This document shows, in pieces, positions 35,061-44,177 of a stretch of DNA of 64,000 bases; the stretch's first letter is position 1; each line of letters opens with the position of its first letter. Below the pieces are notes generated by a model that was not told the DNA's origin, searched no databases, and saw only the letters and a program-made list of their open reading frames with translations. The stretch covers positions 41,474 through 105,473 of the forward strand of contig CAKOSN010000002.1 of the NCBI GenBank assembly GCA_934102255.1. The letters run 5' to 3'. A program made the position numbers and the translations under genes. The stretch comes from an uncultured Bacilli bacterium (GTDB lineage Bacteria > Bacillota_I > Bacilli_A > RF39 > UBA660).

Positions 35061-36941
35061 TTATTTTTTTAAGTTTCTTGTTAACACTTTATCAGTGTTA
35101 TTTTCTTCAATTTCTTTCTGTTTATTATTGCTATCTTGTAGCCACAAAGCATCAAAAACTTCTAAATATTGTGTTCCTAATTTGATAACAAATTCCCTTA
35201 CTTTTCTGTAATAATTTTCATCTACACGTACTAACCCGGCAGTTATTGCATATTTTTGAGCAGAATTTAATTGTTGAATATGCTCATCTGTGTAATCTCT
35301 ATTTATCACATTATCTAATGTGATTGTTTGTTGATAGCAAAAGGCTATAAAATCTGTGGCTATTTCTTCACCTACTAATGCCATTAGTGATGATGGATTT
35401 TTTGAGACATAAAGCATTTTAGAAGCCATTTCCCACTTTTTTGGATTAACAGTAGAATCTTTTCGACTATTGTCGCCAAATAACGCTTTATCACCCCTAT
35501 AAGCAATGTAAGAACAAATCATATGATGTATATTATTTTCTACGGACCATTTTAGCAAATCTTTTAATGGGGTTTGAATATGAAAATGAATAAATTTGTT
35601 AAAATATAATTCAGTTAATTTATTCGATACTATTGAATCCTCCATATCATTACTTCCCAATACAATTCTAGCATTCTTAGGCAATTTCCAAAGCTCATTT
35701 ATCTCCTTATTTAAAATTATATTAAATACTGTACCCTGCATAGTTGTTGATGCATTTGTTATTTCATCGATTAAAACCAAGTGAAGTCTATCTGGTTCTC
35801 CTTCACACTTTTTTTGTAATTTTTCAAACCAAGTTGGTTTTAAATTAGTTACTTCGCATCTTGATTTATCTAATATACTTTTACCATTTAAGCTTTCTAA
35901 TGTTGTATTAGGTAGATATATCATTTCACAATCAGAATCTATTTTCTTTAACGATTCAAATTTTCCTAACGATGAACATCCGTGTAAAAATATAGCTACA
36001 TCGTTTTTTATCAACCATTTTATTATTTGCTCATCACTTACTGCTTGACATATTAAATTATATGGATTTTTATTAAAATTAGCGTGCTTTATTTCTTTTT
36101 GCGTTAAATCCTGAAACATTACATCATTAAGAAAAGTGCACATTTCAGTTTTATTAAAATCTCCTTCATACGCACTAGAATCATTTCGCCTACGCTTATG
36201 AAATTTCACACCGGAAAGTAGTCCTTTTTTTGCAATTAAAAGCTTAGCTTTATCATCTATTATCCATCTAACCGGCAATACTTCTACCCAAATAGCATTA
36301 TTGTCTTCATATACGTAGTTATTTGAGAGCACAAATCCTCTACTACTTAAACTAGGGTTAGCGTATACTCGGATATATTTTTTCCCTTGATATTCATATT
36401 CTATAAAAGTTTCCGGTTTAAATTTTAGATGATAATCGTCATATTTGCAACAATCAAATGTGTAAGTTTTTCCTGTTATTATCAAATTGCGCCGACCTTT
36501 ATACTCTGATTCCAATATTGGTTGCATCTCATCAGGAGCAGTTTGAGGATATTCTCCGAAGTCTACTTCATAAACACCATATTCTCCTTTCACTCTATTT
36601 GGAGAAACATGAGCAAATATTTCAGGAGATTGCAAAATTGGACGAATAGCGCAGTCGCGACGATAGCCTACGTCAACCACCTTTTGTCCCTTTTCATCAC
36701 CTATGCAAACTTTGCCATCAGAACTAGATTTAGTCCAATAACGTCCATTTTTAGCATAGTATATTCCACAATCATGGTGATTATCATCTTCAGAACCATA
36801 AGGTAAACGAATGCCTCTTAAGATGCATAAATCTGTAACTTCAATTTGTGTTCCACATTTTTTAAACACGTCTAATTGGCATTCACTATCTGCTCCCCAA
36901 ATTTGTCCTTCAGACAATAAAGTTAAATTTTTAAATTTCAT
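35061..36941 (-). CDS. DUF6273-like module fused to degenerate AAA domain, paralogue 2
   Basis: 626 residues with the same two-part plan. The N-terminal module has EVDFGEYPQTAP and WVEVLPVRWIIDDKAKLLIA. The AAA Walker A is GCSSLGKF at 321-328: Gly-Lys is kept but the following Ser/Thr is Phe. Walker B VLIDEIT has Asp392-Glu393, and SND after VLG corresponds to sensor 1. The arginine-finger position is YFNKFIH (Lys). The C-terminal part has ITLDNVINRDYTDEHIQ and VRVDENYYRKVREFV. Of the three it keeps the most of a working P-loop, so it may still bind nucleotide. It is spaced 171 bases from copy 1, with AGGTGGTG before the ATG. Confidence 0.82.
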   Translation of the reverse strand: MKFKNLTLLSEGQIWGADSECQLDVFKKCGTQIEVTDLCILRGIRLPYGSEDDNHHDCGIYYAKNGRYWTKSSSDGKVCIGDEKGQKVVDVGYRRDCAIRPILQSPEIFAHVSPNRVKGEYGVYEVDFGEYPQTAPDEMQPILESEYKGRRNLIITGKTYTFDCCKYDDYHLKFKPETFIEYEYQGKKYIRVYANPSLSSRGFVLSNNYVYEDNNAIWVEVLPVRWIIDDKAKLLIAKKGLLSGVKFHKRRRNDSSAYEGDFNKTEMCTFLNDVMFQDLTQKEIKHANFNKNPYNLICQAVSDEQIIKWLIKNDVAIFLHGCSSLGKFESLKKIDSDCEMIYLPNTTLESLNGKSILDKSRCEVTNLKPTWFEKLQKKCEGEPDRLHLVLIDEITNASTTMQGTVFNIILNKEINELWKLPKNARIVLGSNDMEDSIVSNKLTELYFNKFIHFHIQTPLKDLLKWSVENNIHHMICSYIAYRGDKALFGDNSRKDSTVNPKKWEMASKMLYVSKNPSSLMALVGEEIATDFIAFCYQQTITLDNVINRDYTDEHIQQLNSAQKYAITAGLVRVDENYYRKVREFVIKLGTQYLEVFDALWLQDSNNKQKEIEENNTDKVLTRNLKK

Positions 36942-37031
36942 TTAAATCACCACCTCGGTTGAATTTTAATATAATTTTCTTTTTTAAAAATAAATAATTT
37001 AACATTAACACTTCATTTATTTTGATGTAAA

Positions 37032-38885
37032 TTATTTCTTTAAACTTCTTCCTAGTACTATATTAGTACTACCCCGTTTCTGTGTTTCTAGATTGTTACT
37101 ATTAACTTCCATCCATAAATCCTCAAAAATTTTTAGATACTCTGTTCCTAATTTGGCAACAAATTCTTTTACTTTGTTGTAATCAATTTCATTTGTACGT
37201 ACTACCCCAGCAGTTATTGCATATTTTTGAGCAGGATTTAATTTTTGAATATCATTTTTTGTATAATCTTCATTTATTACATTATCTAATGTAATTACTT
37301 GTTGGTGGCAAAATGTTGTAAAATCGTCTGCTATTTTTTCACCAACTACCGCCTTTAATATTGAGGGATTTCTTGTTGTATAAAGCATTTTAGAAGCCAT
37401 TTTCCACCTTTCTGGATCAGCATTAGGATTTTTACCATCATATTTATCACATAATATTTCATTACCTCTATAAGCAATATAAGAATAAATGAAAGGGTGC
37501 ATATTATTTTTTCTCGCCCAGTATTGCCAATAATCAAATGATGTTTGAATATAAAAGTGGGCAAATTTATCAGAAAACAATTTCACTAGCCGATTTGATA
37601 CTAGTGAATCTTCCTTATCGGTTGTTGCTAGTACAATTCTAGCATTTTTAGGTAATTTCCAGAGTTCGTTTACTTCTTTATTTAAAATCATATTGAATAC
37701 TGCACTCTGAATATTTAGCGGTGCACTTGTTATTTCATCAAATAATATTACATGAAATTTGTCTTTTTCTTTTTCACATTTTTCTTGGAGTTTTTTAAAC
37801 CAAATTGGCTCTAAATCAACCATCTTTCCCTTGGATTCATCAAATACATTTTTACCATTCAGTTTTTCTAATGTTGCGTTAGGAAGATATATCATTTCGC
37901 TATTTGGATATATTCTCTTCAAATAATCAAATCTCACAATAACCGTATCTCCATGTAAAAATACAGCGATATCATTTGCAATTGACGCTTTTATTATTTC
38001 TAGTAATTCAACGTTTTCATATTTTAAGTCAAACGAATTTTTAATAAAATTTGCAGATTTTTTTCTTATTTGAGTTAAATTTTGAATTAAATCTTTAAAC
38101 ATTATACCATTGAGAAAAGCACACATTGTGGTCTTGCTAAAATCACCATCATACGTAACAGAAGCACATTTTTCAGCCTTGATAAGTTCTACTCCAGAAA
38201 GCAAGCATCTTTTAGAAATTAAAATTTTAGCTCTATCATCAATCAGCCATCTAACTGGCAATACTTCTAACCAAATAACATCGCCGGATTGATATAACCT
38301 ATTATTAGAAAGGGCAAAATCTCTATCAAAATAATAACTAGCACGTGTACGAATATATTTTTTTCCTTGGTATTCATACTCTATAGCAGTGTAATTGGCA
38401 TAATCGTCACACTTAAACGTATATGTATTCCCTGTTTCTATCAGTTCACCACGAATCTTATATTTTGATTCTAGTATTGCTTCTAAACCATTAGCAACAG
38501 TTTGAGGATATTCTCCAAAGTCAACTTCATCAACGCCAGAATCTCCTTTTACTCTATTTTGAGATAACTGAGCAAAGATTTCAGGAGATTGTAAAACCGG
38601 GCGAATACCATAACAGCAAGAAGAACCCAAAGAAGTCTTCTTTTCACCGTCGCCACTTACTACATAAGCATCTTTTCCATCAGAACTAGATTTAGTCCAA
38701 TAGTGACCACTCTCAGTATAGTAAAATCCATATTTAAAATTATAAGAGAAATGAGCCCCTTTTAAAATGCACAAATCTGTATTCAGTGCTTGCGGTCCAA
38801 TTTTTTTAAATACATCTAATTGAGGTTCGCTATCATTGCCCCAAATTTGTCCTTCAGATAATAAAGTTAAATATTGAAAATCCAT
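37032..38885 (-). CDS. DUF6273-like module fused to degenerate AAA domain, paralogue 3
   Basis: 617 residues. The N-terminal module is close to copy 2 (EVDFGEYPQTVA, WLEVLPVRWLIDDRAKILIS). The AAA Walker A position reads GDTVIVRF at 312-319: both the second Gly and the catalytic Lys are lost. Walker B ILFDEIT with Asp383-Glu384 remains, and LATTDKED replaces the sensor Asn. The C-terminal domain is highly similar to copy 2 (ITLDNVINEDYTKNDIQKLN). This copy is very unlikely to bind ATP normally, although its frame, length and codon use are intact, which argues for selection on some other role. It is first in the tandem array and stands back-to-back with yidD. Confidence 0.82.
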   Translation of the reverse strand: MDFQYLTLLSEGQIWGNDSEPQLDVFKKIGPQALNTDLCILKGAHFSYNFKYGFYYTESGHYWTKSSSDGKDAYVVSGDGEKKTSLGSSCCYGIRPVLQSPEIFAQLSQNRVKGDSGVDEVDFGEYPQTVANGLEAILESKYKIRGELIETGNTYTFKCDDYANYTAIEYEYQGKKYIRTRASYYFDRDFALSNNRLYQSGDVIWLEVLPVRWLIDDRAKILISKRCLLSGVELIKAEKCASVTYDGDFSKTTMCAFLNGIMFKDLIQNLTQIRKKSANFIKNSFDLKYENVELLEIIKASIANDIAVFLHGDTVIVRFDYLKRIYPNSEMIYLPNATLEKLNGKNVFDESKGKMVDLEPIWFKKLQEKCEKEKDKFHVILFDEITSAPLNIQSAVFNMILNKEVNELWKLPKNARIVLATTDKEDSLVSNRLVKLFSDKFAHFYIQTSFDYWQYWARKNNMHPFIYSYIAYRGNEILCDKYDGKNPNADPERWKMASKMLYTTRNPSILKAVVGEKIADDFTTFCHQQVITLDNVINEDYTKNDIQKLNPAQKYAITAGVVRTNEIDYNKVKEFVAKLGTEYLKIFEDLWMEVNSNNLETQKRGSTNIVLGRSLKK

Positions 38886-39031
38886 TTAAACCACCTGGGA
38901 AATATTCTAACATAAGTTGCAATTTATTGAAAACAAATTTTGATTAAATTTTCATTTGAATCTATTTTTTATTATTTAGAAACTATATTTACTAAATTTT
39001 AAAATTATAGTAAAATGAATTTGGTGATGAT

Positions 39032-39259
39032 ATGAAATACTTAATTTTAAAACTTATTGATATCTATCAAGCCTTACCCTTAAACACTCACAGTCAATGT
39101 CGGTTTTATCCAACTTGTTCTAATTATATGAAAGAGGCTATTACTAGATATGGACTGCTTACCGGGCTAAAACTTGGTATTAAAAGATTATTTAAGTGTC
39201 ATCCTTATGGAAAATATGGTTATGATCCAGTACCGATATTAAATAATAAAAATAATTAA
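39032..39259 (+). CDS. yidD: Membrane protein insertion efficiency factor YidD
   Basis: 75 residues, normal length. The hallmark is QCRFYPTCSNYMKEAI at 26-41, followed by HPYGKYGYDPVP. YidD associates with the membrane through a short amphipathic helix and aids YidC-dependent insertion. It begins a plus-strand run with the ZnuA-like and ABC genes. TTTGGTGATGAT precedes the ATG, and a weak -10 (TATAGT) lies about 20 bases upstream. The usual partners rnpA and yidC are not near. Confidence 0.93.
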   Translation: MKYLILKLIDIYQALPLNTHSQCRFYPTCSNYMKEAITRYGLLTGLKLGIKRLFKCHPYGKYGYDPVPILNNKNN

Positions 39260-39285
39260 AGATTATTATATATAAAGGAGAAAAA

Positions 39286-40152
39286 ATGAAAAAACATAAA
39301 AATTTATTAAAAATATTTTGCTTACTATTAGGACTTTTTGGTCTTACAGGGTGCTTTAAAAGAGATGATATGGAAAATATAAGTATTGTTGTTAGTACTT
39401 ATCCCATTGAGTATATCGTCAAAAGTTTATATGGCACTTACTCAGATATTGTTAGCATTTACCCTAGTGGGGTTGATGTAAATAACTATGAGCTTACAGA
39501 TAAGCAAATAAGTGATTATGCTAAAAAAAACTTATTTGTTTATAATGGCCTTAGTGATGAAAAAAATATTGCTAGAAGTTTCTTGAATCAAAATAAAAGT
39601 ATGAAAATTATTGATGTTAGTTATGGTCTTAATATTGAATATGGTAAAACTTCAGAAGAACTCTGGTTAAGTCCAAATAACTATTTAATGTTAGCAACCA
39701 CAACGAAGAACAACTTAAGTGATTTTATTAATAGTAAATATTTAATTCAAATGATTGATACTAATTATAAAAAATTACAAGAAGATTTATCTTTAATGGA
39801 TGCTAATTTAAGAAGTATTGGGGCGGCTAGCAAAAAACCTATTATTACAACTACTAATTCTTTAAAATATTTAGAAAATTATGGCTTTACTGTTATATCT
39901 TTAGAAGATAGTAAAAATGTTACTACGGATTTAAAAAATAATTTTAAAAATGGTACTTATACTGCTTTATTTATAAAAAAAGATGAGACTAGTGATACTA
40001 TTACCGATTTAACTAAAAACTATAAGGCTAAAACCATAGAAGTTAATATGATGGATACTTTAGATAGTAAGGAACGCGAAAATAATGATGATTACTTATC
40101 AATTATGAATGAATATTTAAGAAATTTAAGAGAGGCTACTACTTCTGAATAG
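39286..40152 (+). CDS. ZnuA-like solute-binding lipoprotein lacking metal histidines
   Basis: 288 residues. The signal peptide ends in a lipobox LTGC with Cys23. The fold matches metal-binding solute-binding proteins of the ZnuA/AdcA group: VVSTYPIEYIVKSLYG, IYPSGVDVNNYEL, FVYNGLSDE, ELWLSPNNYLML and a C-terminal DDYLSIMNEYLRNL. In that family, histidines sit in the HxYE-like, DPHxWL-like and FHxA-like positions. Here they read NNYE, EELWL and TTTNSL, and no histidine exists anywhere after residue 4. So it cannot bind zinc in the usual way. AAAGGAG lies 6 bases before the ATG. No matching permease or ATPase is next to it; the following ABC gene is an exporter type. Confidence 0.82.
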   Translation: MKKHKNLLKIFCLLLGLFGLTGCFKRDDMENISIVVSTYPIEYIVKSLYGTYSDIVSIYPSGVDVNNYELTDKQISDYAKKNLFVYNGLSDEKNIARSFLNQNKSMKIIDVSYGLNIEYGKTSEELWLSPNNYLMLATTTKNNLSDFINSKYLIQMIDTNYKKLQEDLSLMDANLRSIGAASKKPIITTTNSLKYLENYGFTVISLEDSKNVTTDLKNNFKNGTYTALFIKKDETSDTITDLTKNYKAKTIEVNMMDTLDSKERENNDDYLSIMNEYLRNLREATTSE

Positions 40153-40160
40153 AATAAATA

Positions 40161-40190
40161 CTGTTAGATAATTCTAGCAGTTTTCTATTT
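40161..40190 (+). terminator. Terminator between the lipoprotein and ABC genes
   Basis: CTGTTAGA/TCTAGCAG stem with a TAAT loop, then a TTTTCTATTT run. It separates the two genes, though read-through is possible. Confidence 0.65.
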
Positions 40191-40216
40191 ATAAAGTAAT
40201 GAAAGTGAGTTTAAGT

Positions 40217-41956
40217 ATGAAAAAGAATAAAAATGATAATTTTAAACTAAATGTTAAAAGAACTTGGAAATATATTAAGAAAGCAAGGCTGAATCTAATT
40301 GGCTATGGTTTAGTTAGTATTATTGAGGCAATAATAAGTACCATTATACCTCTGTTGGCCGCAAAAGTGATTTTAAATATTACTAATGGTATTATAAATG
40401 AGTTGATTTTATCGGCTATAATCGTCTTTTTTATTGATTTACTTTTATATGCCATGGTTTATTTTAAAGGTTTCTTTTATCAAAAAATATATCAAAAAAC
40501 TTTAATAAGTATTCAAAAATCTTTAACTAAAGAAATATTGAATTTAGAAGTTCAGGAAATCGATAAAAATTCATCGGGTTTATTTATTGATAGATTAAAT
40601 AAAGATACCCAAGATATGGCGGGATTATTCATGGAATATGCTTATTGGTTATCTTATATAATTACTAATGTTGGGGTTTTAGTTACAATATTTATTCTTA
40701 ATAAGTATCTATTTATGTATGCAGTTATTACTTCATTAATTGTTTACTTTATTAACAAAAAAAGTTTAGCAAAACAATATGAAGTTCAAAGAAAACTAAA
40801 GACTATTCAAGAAAATAAAACCGGTTTAACTAGTGAGTTAGTCCGAGGTATTAGAGATATTAAAATTTTAAATGCCAGTAATAGCGTTTTAAAACAAGCC
40901 TATACTAAAATTGAAGAAAGCACAAACGAGCAGGTTCACATTATGAATATTAGACGTCTTTATAGTTATATTGAAAGTAATGTTAGAGCCATAACTGATT
41001 TAGGTTTAATATTAGTAGGTTGCCTTTTATATAATAAGTCCCTACTTTCTATTCCTAATTTTGTAATTATTTATAATTATCAGGCTAAAGTTAAAAATTT
41101 ATTAATTGGAATTGTTAAAATTGCCGAATATAACAAAAAGTTTAACATAGCCGCTAACCGAGTATATGAAGTTATTGAAGACGATAAATTTACTAAAGAA
41201 CAATTTGGAAACATCAAAAAAGACAAGTTAGATGGTTCTATAAAGTTTGTTGATGTTTCCTTTAGTTATGATACAGAAGAAATTTTAAAGAAAATGAATT
41301 TTACCATAAAGCCTAATGAAAAGATTGCCTTTGTTGGTAAAAGCGGAGCGGGAAAATCAACTATTTTCAACTTAATTACCCATCTTTATCAAGTAAGTAG
41401 TGGCAAGGTTTTACTAGATGATATAAATATTAACGATTTAGATTGCAACACAATTAGAAATAATATGTCAATTATTACCCAAAATCCTTATATTTTTAAT
41501 TTTTCGATTAAAGATAATTTATTGCTAGCCAAAGAAGATGCGACATTTAAAGAAATTAGAAAGGCTTGCAAATTAGCCTGTATCGATGATTATATTATGT
41601 CTCTTCCTAATAAGTATGAAACTTTAGTGGGAGAAAATGGTGTCATTTTATCGGGAGGTCAAAAGCAACGATTAGCAATAGCCCGAGCCTTACTTATGCA
41701 AACAGAAATAATTCTTTTTGATGAAGCAACCAGTGCCTTAGATAATGAAACCCAAGAGCATATACAAAAGGCTATTGATAACTTAAAAGGCGAATATACC
41801 ATTCTTATTATTGCTCACCGTTTATCAACGGTAATTGATGCTGATAAAATATTTGTTATTGATGATGGCAAAATAATAGATAGTGGTACCCACCAAGAAC
41901 TACTAAAAAAATGTAAGTTCTATAAAAATTTATATAGTAAAGATTTACATAGTTAG
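40217..41956 (+). CDS. ABC exporter, permease-ATPase fusion
   Basis: 579 residues from the ATG at 40217, which has AAAGTGAG 7 bases upstream; an ATG at 40199 has no such site. Residues 15-310 hold a six-helix exporter membrane domain. The ATPase domain has Walker A GKSGAGKST near 374, the signature LSGGQKQRL near 478, Walker B ILFDEATSALD near 498 and the switch His in AHRLST near 533. It belongs to the lipid/peptide/drug half-transporter class and should work as a homodimer, as no partner gene lies nearby. A diverged copy of about 290 bases of this gene lies at 44393-44681. The substrate is unknown. Confidence 0.92.
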   Translation: MKKNKNDNFKLNVKRTWKYIKKARLNLIGYGLVSIIEAIISTIIPLLAAKVILNITNGIINELILSAIIVFFIDLLLYAMVYFKGFFYQKIYQKTLISIQKSLTKEILNLEVQEIDKNSSGLFIDRLNKDTQDMAGLFMEYAYWLSYIITNVGVLVTIFILNKYLFMYAVITSLIVYFINKKSLAKQYEVQRKLKTIQENKTGLTSELVRGIRDIKILNASNSVLKQAYTKIEESTNEQVHIMNIRRLYSYIESNVRAITDLGLILVGCLLYNKSLLSIPNFVIIYNYQAKVKNLLIGIVKIAEYNKKFNIAANRVYEVIEDDKFTKEQFGNIKKDKLDGSIKFVDVSFSYDTEEILKKMNFTIKPNEKIAFVGKSGAGKSTIFNLITHLYQVSSGKVLLDDININDLDCNTIRNNMSIITQNPYIFNFSIKDNLLLAKEDATFKEIRKACKLACIDDYIMSLPNKYETLVGENGVILSGGQKQRLAIARALLMQTEIILFDEATSALDNETQEHIQKAIDNLKGEYTILIIAHRLSTVIDADKIFVIDDGKIIDSGTHQELLKKCKFYKNLYSKDLHS

Positions 41957-41988
41957 AAAAAAATACTGTTAGCAAGAGCAGTATTTTT
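41957..41988. terminator. Bidirectional terminator
   Basis: AAAAATACTG/CAGTATTTTT stem between the converging ABC exporter and the 291-aa gene, with A/T runs on both sides. Confidence 0.75.
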
Positions 41989-42862
41989 ATTTAGCTTCTT
42001 TAGTATAATTAAAGTTTAAGTTATCTAAATCTTTTATGGAAATTTTGTTATTTTTAAAGGCCTCTTCGATTGGTTCTTTAGAGCCGTCGCTAAAAACTAC
42101 GGTATAACATGTATTTTTAATATAATAATTGTAAGTATCATCACTATAAATAATAGTCTTTTCTAGATTACAGCCGTTGTTACTTACTCCACTATTAATT
42201 GTTTTAACCGTAACTTGCCTTTCTAATTTTTGATATGAGATATTAAATTTATCTAAATCTTTTATTGTAACGTGCTTATTTTGAAATGCTTCATGAATTT
42301 CTTCGGTTTTACCATTAGCATAAGTTACGATAATATTATTATTGATACAATTAAAAGAATAATCATACTTATTATCACTATAGAAAACATCTATCATATC
42401 TAAGCAATTATCAGAAGAATTATTATCTTCAATTTTACTAACGATATAAACGTCATCATCTTTACTATAATCATGCTTCTTCCCTACTGTTTCGACATTT
42501 TGAAAGTTGCTAGAAAAAAGTTTTCTTCGCATTAAACTAAAGTCAAACTTTTCTAAATCATTAACGCTTAGATGGTGCAAATATAAGGCTTTACTTAGTG
42601 ATTCCTTGCTTCCATCTTTATAATAAACATAGTAAGTACAGCCATCACCCAGTTCATATTTATAAAATAAATCGCTATAAACAAATGACATAACGGCAGG
42701 ACACCCTATTTCTTTTTCTTCACTGTCTATTTTAGTAATTTTGCCAACATGAATAAACCGGTTAATTTCTCTAACACCCATTATAACTACAAATGTTAAA
42801 AATATTCCTAAAATTATAACCAATGCCTTTGATTTTTTCTTTCCCTTTTTCTCTTTTTTCAT
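41987..42862 (-). CDS. Anchored protein with three YKDGS-type repeats
   Basis: 291 residues. A Lys-rich N-tail and one membrane helix (about 12-32) come first, so the rest faces outward. Three repeats of ~75 residues follow, each with a Cys, a YS(D/N) turn, an aromatic strand, a second Cys, then a strand and the turn (K/N)DGS or NGK, an acidic helix and a (K/S)DL segment: IGCPAVMSFVYSDLFY to YKDGSKESLSKAL; NCLDMIDVFYSDNKY to YANGKTEEIHEAF; NGCNLEKTIIYSDDTY to FSDGSKEPIEEAF. Paired cysteines may form disulfides. No named family is recognised. Single-repeat relatives lie at 42887, 43818 and 44682. Confidence 0.75.
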   Translation of the reverse strand: MKKEKKGKKKSKALVIILGIFLTFVVIMGVREINRFIHVGKITKIDSEEKEIGCPAVMSFVYSDLFYKYELGDGCTYYVYYKDGSKESLSKALYLHHLSVNDLEKFDFSLMRRKLFSSNFQNVETVGKKHDYSKDDDVYIVSKIEDNNSSDNCLDMIDVFYSDNKYDYSFNCINNNIIVTYANGKTEEIHEAFQNKHVTIKDLDKFNISYQKLERQVTVKTINSGVSNNGCNLEKTIIYSDDTYNYYIKNTCYTVVFSDGSKEPIEEAFKNNKISIKDLDNLNFNYTKEAK

Positions 42863-42886
42863 AAATTATCTCTTACTTTCTATTTA

Positions 42887-43300
42887 TTAATAATTCTTAT
42901 CTTGCCATTTCCATCTACTATGAATAAAAATACCATATCTTAAGGCGTCACCCCTAGTAACTTTCTTATGGGCAAAAGCTTCTTCAAGACTTTCTTTACT
43001 ACCATCTTTATAATAAACTGTATAACTACAACCATCGCCTAAATAGTAATTGCGAAACTTAGTCTCATATAATTTAACAACTACAGTAGTACAATCGCTA
43101 TCTGGAGAATTGATAGTGCTAATTTTGCTACGGCGAATAATTCCTAAGATTTCAATTACTACCAAATATAAAATTATAACTATTAATATTATTTTTCCAA
43201 TCTTTGATATCAAACACTTTCTTTTTGCCTTTTTATCATTCAGTTCCAACACTTTCTCTTTACCTTTTTTGGCAATTTTTTCTTCTTTTAACTCTTTCAT
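42887..43300 (-). CDS. Anchored single-repeat YKDGS protein
   Basis: 137 residues from the ATG at 43300 (GGAG six bases before it; an ATG four codons up is too close to its ribosome site). A Lys/Glu-rich tail, one membrane helix (about 34-54), then one copy of the module: DSDCTTVVVKLYETKFRNYY, GDGCSYTVYYKDGSKESLEE and AFAHKKVTRGDALRYG. It lies 24 bases ahead of the three-repeat gene and is likely co-transcribed. Its 5' half and upstream region are copied at 44682-45147. Role unknown. Confidence 0.72.
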   Translation of the reverse strand: MKELKEEKIAKKGKEKVLELNDKKAKRKCLISKIGKIILIVIILYLVVIEILGIIRRSKISTINSPDSDCTTVVVKLYETKFRNYYLGDGCSYTVYYKDGSKESLEEAFAHKKVTRGDALRYGIFIHSRWKWQDKNY

Positions 43301-43325
43301 AATAAACTCCATTACCTTTTATTAA

Positions 43326-43515
43326 TATTTACTTAATTAAGATAACAATATTATATCATAGTTTATTATAATGCTGACTAATGATTTCATTTAATTAACA
43401 AGCATTTTTCTCCCTTTTAAATAAAAACGACAAAAAATTAATAGAAAGATTCAATTTTTTATTGACTTATCTTCCTATTTTTAATAAACAGATATTGTTG
43501 GTTTGGAGTAGTACT
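43326..43515. repeat. Copy 1 of duplicated tRNA-Ser upstream region
   Basis: This stretch aligns with 44948-45147, including a TTGACT box at 43462-43467 and the first bases of the tRNA gene (GGAGTAGTACTC at 43505 against GGAGTGATACTC at 45137). Homology then stops inside the tRNA start. It is a decayed copy of the tRNA-Ser promoter region, with no intact tRNA. Confidence 0.75.
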
Positions 43516-43682
43516 CTTTTATAGATACTATGAATACCACATTCAGCCTTACAATTTGGGCATTTATACTTGTTATTTTTACTTTTTATATATAAATTAA
43601 TGGCATCATCTTCACAATAATCTTATATTACATAATTATCATTAAGTAATAAATCATTTAGTTTAACTTCTTCATATCTTAC
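43508..43682 (-). pseudogene. ISL3-like transposase N-terminal remnant
   Basis: The minus-strand frame reads KYKCPNCKAECGIHSIYKR, like the zinc ribbon of ISL3-family transposases (YKCPxCG...HSYYxR). A TAA at 43623-43625 interrupts the frame just ahead of DYCEDDAINLYIK, and the catalytic part is missing. It is a short, decayed insertion-sequence fragment and nothing here could be functional. The rest of the 43326-43817 gap holds only this fragment, the copied tRNA upstream region and the decayed tail of the next gene. Confidence 0.55.
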
Positions 43683-43817
43683 AATTATCAACCTCTATTG
43701 TAGTTGAAATTGTACCACACATAGAAAAACAGGATATTTTTATCCCATTTCAATTTATTAAACACTTAAACTTTCGGAGGAACCATTAAAATTATAGTCA
43801 TATTCACTAAGTTCGTA

Positions 43818-44177
43818 TTATCTATCAAAAATACTTCTTCGACTAAGCGAATAATTAAATCTTTTTAAATCACTTATCTTAATATGTCCTGAATATAGCG
43901 CCTTACTTAGAGATTCACTAGAACCATCTTTATAGAAGACATTTATTGTGCAATCATCGCCACTTTCATAAACATAGAAAAAATTTGCATAAACCGGACT
44001 CATTACATCAGCACAGCCTACATGGTTATTTTCTTTTTCTATTCTTATAACATTATTCACATGAATATAATGACTAACTTCTCTAATCAAAATTAAACTT
44101 GCAAAAATAACTACTATTATTAGAAAAACTATTTTGAAATTTTTCTTCTTATTAACTTTATTTTCTTTCTTTTTCAT
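43818..44177 (-). pseudogene. Truncated copy of the YKDGS repeat gene
   Basis: 119 codons: a Lys-rich tail, a membrane helix (about 14-34) and one module (VGCADVMSPVYANFFYVY, DDCTINVFYKDGSSESLSKA). It aligns with the first repeat of the 291-aa gene up to SLxRRxxF, then meets a TAA. After the stop the same frame continues with a shortened second repeat ending NFNGSSESLSV at about 43757. So the gene is a cut-down duplicate whose second and third repeats decayed. It may still make a one-repeat protein: AAAGGATTGGG stands before the ATG. Confidence 0.6.

Noticed and set aside
39286..41956. Zinc uptake ABC operon (binding protein plus transporter)
   Set aside because: The ABC gene is a fused exporter with six helices, a terminator lies between the genes, and the binding protein lacks metal ligands.
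43508..43682. Functional insertion sequence
   Set aside because: Only the zinc-ribbon part remains, with an in-frame stop and no catalytic domain or clear inverted repeats.
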